A stretch of DNA of 64,000 nucleotides from Palaemon carinicauda. Its lineage: Eukaryota > Arthropoda > Malacostraca > Decapoda > Palaemonidae. The translations under genes were made by a program, and so were the position numbers. Location: the NCBI RefSeq assembly GCF_036898095.1, contig NC_090759.1:17975853-18039852 (forward strand), written 5' to 3'. Below the pieces are notes generated by a model, which had not been told where the DNA came from, ran no database searches, and was given only the letters and a program-made list of their open reading frames with translations. Positions 61,760-64,000 of this stretch are shown piece after piece (within the stretch, counting starts at the first letter, position 1; every line of letters begins with the position of its first letter).

Positions 61760-62535
61760 GATTCAATTTTTGTTAATTCATTATTATAATTGCACTTCTG
61801 ATGGTACACAGATTTACGTTTGGTTAATTTTGAGTAGATTCTAAGTTCAACCAAGGACTAATATTGATGTTTTGAAGATAATCCCTAAAATATTTCTACG
61901 ATAAAACTAAAAAGAATTACTTTGAAAAACTATCTAATCCTAAATCTAAATAAGTTTTGATAAGTTCTCCCATTTACAGGAATATTGACAATTATCAACA
62001 AAACGAGTGTCTTATAATCTCTCTTATAGTCCATCTGCATAAGATTGAGATTTGCATATAATTAACAGTGTAATGTTGCATAACATAAGGGAAGATATGA
62101 CAACTCTGCTCAAAAACGAAAAATACCACATCTACCAGATTATCCCTGTTCTCGAAGCCTTTGTAGTTCTTTGGGACAGACCGGGTGTAAAATATCAAAA
62201 GTTATGACAGAAAACCCACATTTTAAAAGGGAAATAAACACAAGAACAGCCCATAACCTAGGGTTCCCCACTTAACCTAACTAAGAACCGTATACTTACC
62301 TACCCTGGTCCATAGGACCCCTGCGAACTGTCCCCCTTAGACTGCCGTATTCTTAGCTTACCCTAAGACTAAGTCTCAACCCAGTGTTCCCTTCCCAACC
62401 AGCATCACTCCTGGCAAGGCAACACTACATTATGTTTCGTAAATCGTAAAACTAGCTTCATAATATCGTATCACACCAAATTAAACAACAACTTCCCCAT
62501 AAAGAAACCAGTTTGACAAGTAACAAGAAAGGTTA
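61760..62535. other. Start of intron 4, nothing recognised
   Basis: AT-rich to about 62220, then less AT-rich. No exon or repeat family seen. Confidence 0.4.
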
Positions 62536-62539
62536 CACA

Positions 62540-63172
62540 TGTCCCAGGCTCCACATAGACCAGACCTGTCAGACTCATTAAGGATGAGTCACCATGGGTC
62601 ACTACGTCACGAGATCCATGTTCGTGCTCAGGACCTACCAAGTTTCTTAGGTTCTGCTATATGTCTGTAATGACGCAAAAATTAAATAAGGACTGCATTG
62701 AACACTCAAACAAATGCTCAATGAGTTCCTGATTTAATTTTTGTGTCATTATATAATTCAGGTCGTGCATATCTTTCAACATATTAAATGCAGTAGGCCT
62801 ATTGTTGACTTGTTCGTTATAATCACTCCTTTTTTGAAACTTGTATAAACTTCTTGCTCTTGGAGATTTACCTCGTTGATTTTACAAAAACAAAGACCCT
62901 GTAATGAGGCTTGTATAGAAGATCTGTCCCGTGGTCGTAACAGCACGCTTTCATTACACACATTTAATAAACTTAAAAGCACCAATTTTTTTTATTAGAG
63001 TGACCGTTTCAATCTGAGCCAGTAAAAGTGTTAATGGAGACAGGTAGCAGAACCTACGAAATTTAGTAGGTCCTGGGCACGAGCATGGATCTCGTGACGT
63101 AGTGACCTATGGTGATCATCCTTAATCCTCAGTGGGACAGACCTGGTCTAAGTGGGCCCTGAGCCCCTGACC
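62540..63172. mobile_element. Foldback DNA element with long inverted ends, in intron 4
   Basis: Left arm about 62543-62667 and right arm about 63032-63168 are inverted copies. Shared blocks include TAGACCAG.CCTGTC, TCACTACGTCACGAGATCCA, CAGGACCTAC and TAGGTTCTGCTA. The arms differ by substitutions and small indels. The interior has no transposase frame. It is probably a non-autonomous transposon, with superfamily unknown because no clear target-site duplication was found. Confidence 0.75.
62668..62751. mobile_element. 84-bp foldback nested inside the larger element
   Basis: TAATGACGCAAAAATTAAAT pairs with ATTTAATTTTTGTGTCATTA with one mismatch. Further pairing brings the stem to about 27 bp, around a loop of about 28 bases. 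TA dinucleotides at both edges would fit a Tc1/mariner-like MITE, but this is only suggestive. Confidence 0.65.
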
Positions 63173-63356
63173 TATCCCAACGAACTACATTTAAACCCCC
63201 TCTCAAAAGGAATGAATAAAACAGGTGAAAAAAAAAAAAACATGGCAATTGCTCTCATCTCTATCAAGTTTCAAACATGTAATGGGACTATTATCTCTTT
63301 TACACGGAAATCAGTGTGATTTAACGACTTATCTTTCGAAATGTTATCCAATACAG

Positions 63357-63476
63357 GAGCAGTGTGTACATGTACATACCATACAGTCACCGACGTGTAC
63401 TCGTGGCATCTTGGTCTCCTATGTTTGGGCTCACCTACAACGATAACTATCGACTGTTTCCAAATAAATTTCAAAG
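63357..63476 (+). CDS. IR-like gene, exon 5
   Basis: Acceptor ATCCAATACAG ends at 63356; donor AAAG|GTATGA at 63477. The first base completes the codon split at the end of exon 4. Reads SSVYMYIPYSHRRVLVASWS, then PMFGLTYNDNYRLFPNKFQ, with two bases left over. VLVASWSP followed by GL and LFPxKF corresponds to the start of the ligand-binding domain in decapod IRs. The next exon is not found before 64000. Confidence 0.75.
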
Positions 63477-64000
63477 GTATGACTCTTATATTTCATATAT
63501 TGAGAAAATACGGAAAATATTGAAATACTATAACTTTATTCACTAAATACAATATATTGATATGAAAACTATAATTTCATTCTTTATGGATCACTTTTAG
63601 TTTATCCTGTTTGAAAAAATAACTTTAGCAGTGACAAATTCGAAAATTGTAATTCCAATGAAAGACCTTATCTCTTTGTCATTCAAAATATCATTACGAA
63701 TCTACATGAAAGAGAACCTTATTCATAAGATATCATTTACCGATATTTGTTTAGTTCTTAATGATACATAACAAGTCCTATTTTCATTATAGTTTTATTT
63801 AAGACTTGAAGGTCAAATTCGTAATTTTTACTATTTTATCTTTATTGTATTTAATTTTTACGTATGAATTGATCATATTTACTTTTATGTGAAAGTTTTA
63901 TTCTAATTATATATAATACTTTAAATTTTCTTTAAAATTATTGTACCGATAAGATTTCAGTTGTTTTGTATTGTAAAGTCAATTAAAACCTAAATGATAA
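63477..64000. other. Start of intron 5, nothing recognised
   Basis: AT-rich from the donor at 63477 to the window end. No further IR exon is visible. Confidence 0.5.

Larger units (their letters stand above)
49077..63476 (+). other. Host gene: ionotropic receptor-like, 5' portion (five exons)
   Basis: Five exons joined by four GT-AG introns, with compatible reading phases: coding 49135-49222, 50016-50140, 50990-51094, 61487-61716 and 63357-63476. These give 222 codons plus two bases. The phases after exons 1 to 4 are 1, 0, 0 and 2, and each matches the next exon. The product starts with a hydrophobic signal peptide, then an ectodomain. The middle has SSWCVMLIVVSDD, NDLLVWPTRLLVVSSLPI and LEQWLSAINAMVIAVEG; the end has VLVASWSPMFGL and LFPNKFQ. 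These are the order and style of the divergent ionotropic receptors abundant in decapods (chemosensory relatives of ionotropic glutamate receptors). The ligand-binding lobe end, pore and membrane helices would lie beyond 64000. The family call is from recalled similarity, not a search. Confidence 0.72.

Overview
This window is eukaryotic and looks like intergenic and intronic DNA from a decapod crustacean. The evidence is its AT-rich, extremely microsatellite-dense composition ((AT)n, (GA)n/(CT)n, (AAT)n, (AC)n), several LINE families of arthropod type, a K02A2.6-like Ty3/Gypsy element, and a split host gene resembling the divergent ionotropic receptors (IRs) of decapods. The decapod call is inferred from recognised repeat and IR signatures. 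No species can be named from the sequence alone.

Region by region: 1-1010 holds a decayed CR1/L2-like LINE (minus). 1.5-7.4 kb holds simple repeats and fragments of two RTE-like LINE families. 7.46-9.36 kb is a decayed RTE-like pol (plus). 9.37-12.3 kb is a 5' half of a Jockey-like LINE (plus) abutting a 3' half of the same family (minus). 13.2-14.0 kb is an RTE 3' end (minus). 14.44-19.87 kb is a young Ty3/Gypsy element with identical 105-bp LTRs, flanked on both sides by the same ~213-bp sequence. 20-23 kb is simple and short tandem repeats. 23.14-23.94 kb is a PIF/Harbinger-type MITE. 23.95-28.95 kb is an RTE-like LINE interrupted by a Jockey-like LINE. 29-37.5 kb is microsatellites, LINE fragments and featureless AT-rich DNA. 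37.7-38.85 kb is a 25-bp minisatellite. 40.49-40.86 kb is a small helix-turn-helix reading frame. 41.8-48.9 kb holds palindromes, tandem repeats, LINE tails, a LINE-derived short composite element and SINEs.

The most convincing host gene runs rightwards from 49.1 kb to beyond 63.5 kb. Five exons (coding 49135-49222, 50016-50140, 50990-51094, 61487-61716, 63357-63476) have GT-AG borders and reading phases (1,0,0,2) that fit end to end. They encode a signal peptide plus the N-terminal ectodomain of an IR-like receptor. The pore and transmembrane part lies outside the window. Its third intron is about 10.4 kb, and about 7.5 kb of it is one 45-bp minisatellite with nested higher-order repeats. 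Intron 4 carries a long foldback element.

The remaining coding potential belongs to transposable elements, nearly all broken. A recurring theme is that LINE 3' ends and short interspersed repeats sit directly against (AT)n or (ATT)n arrays, so retrotransposition probably seeded many of the microsatellites here.
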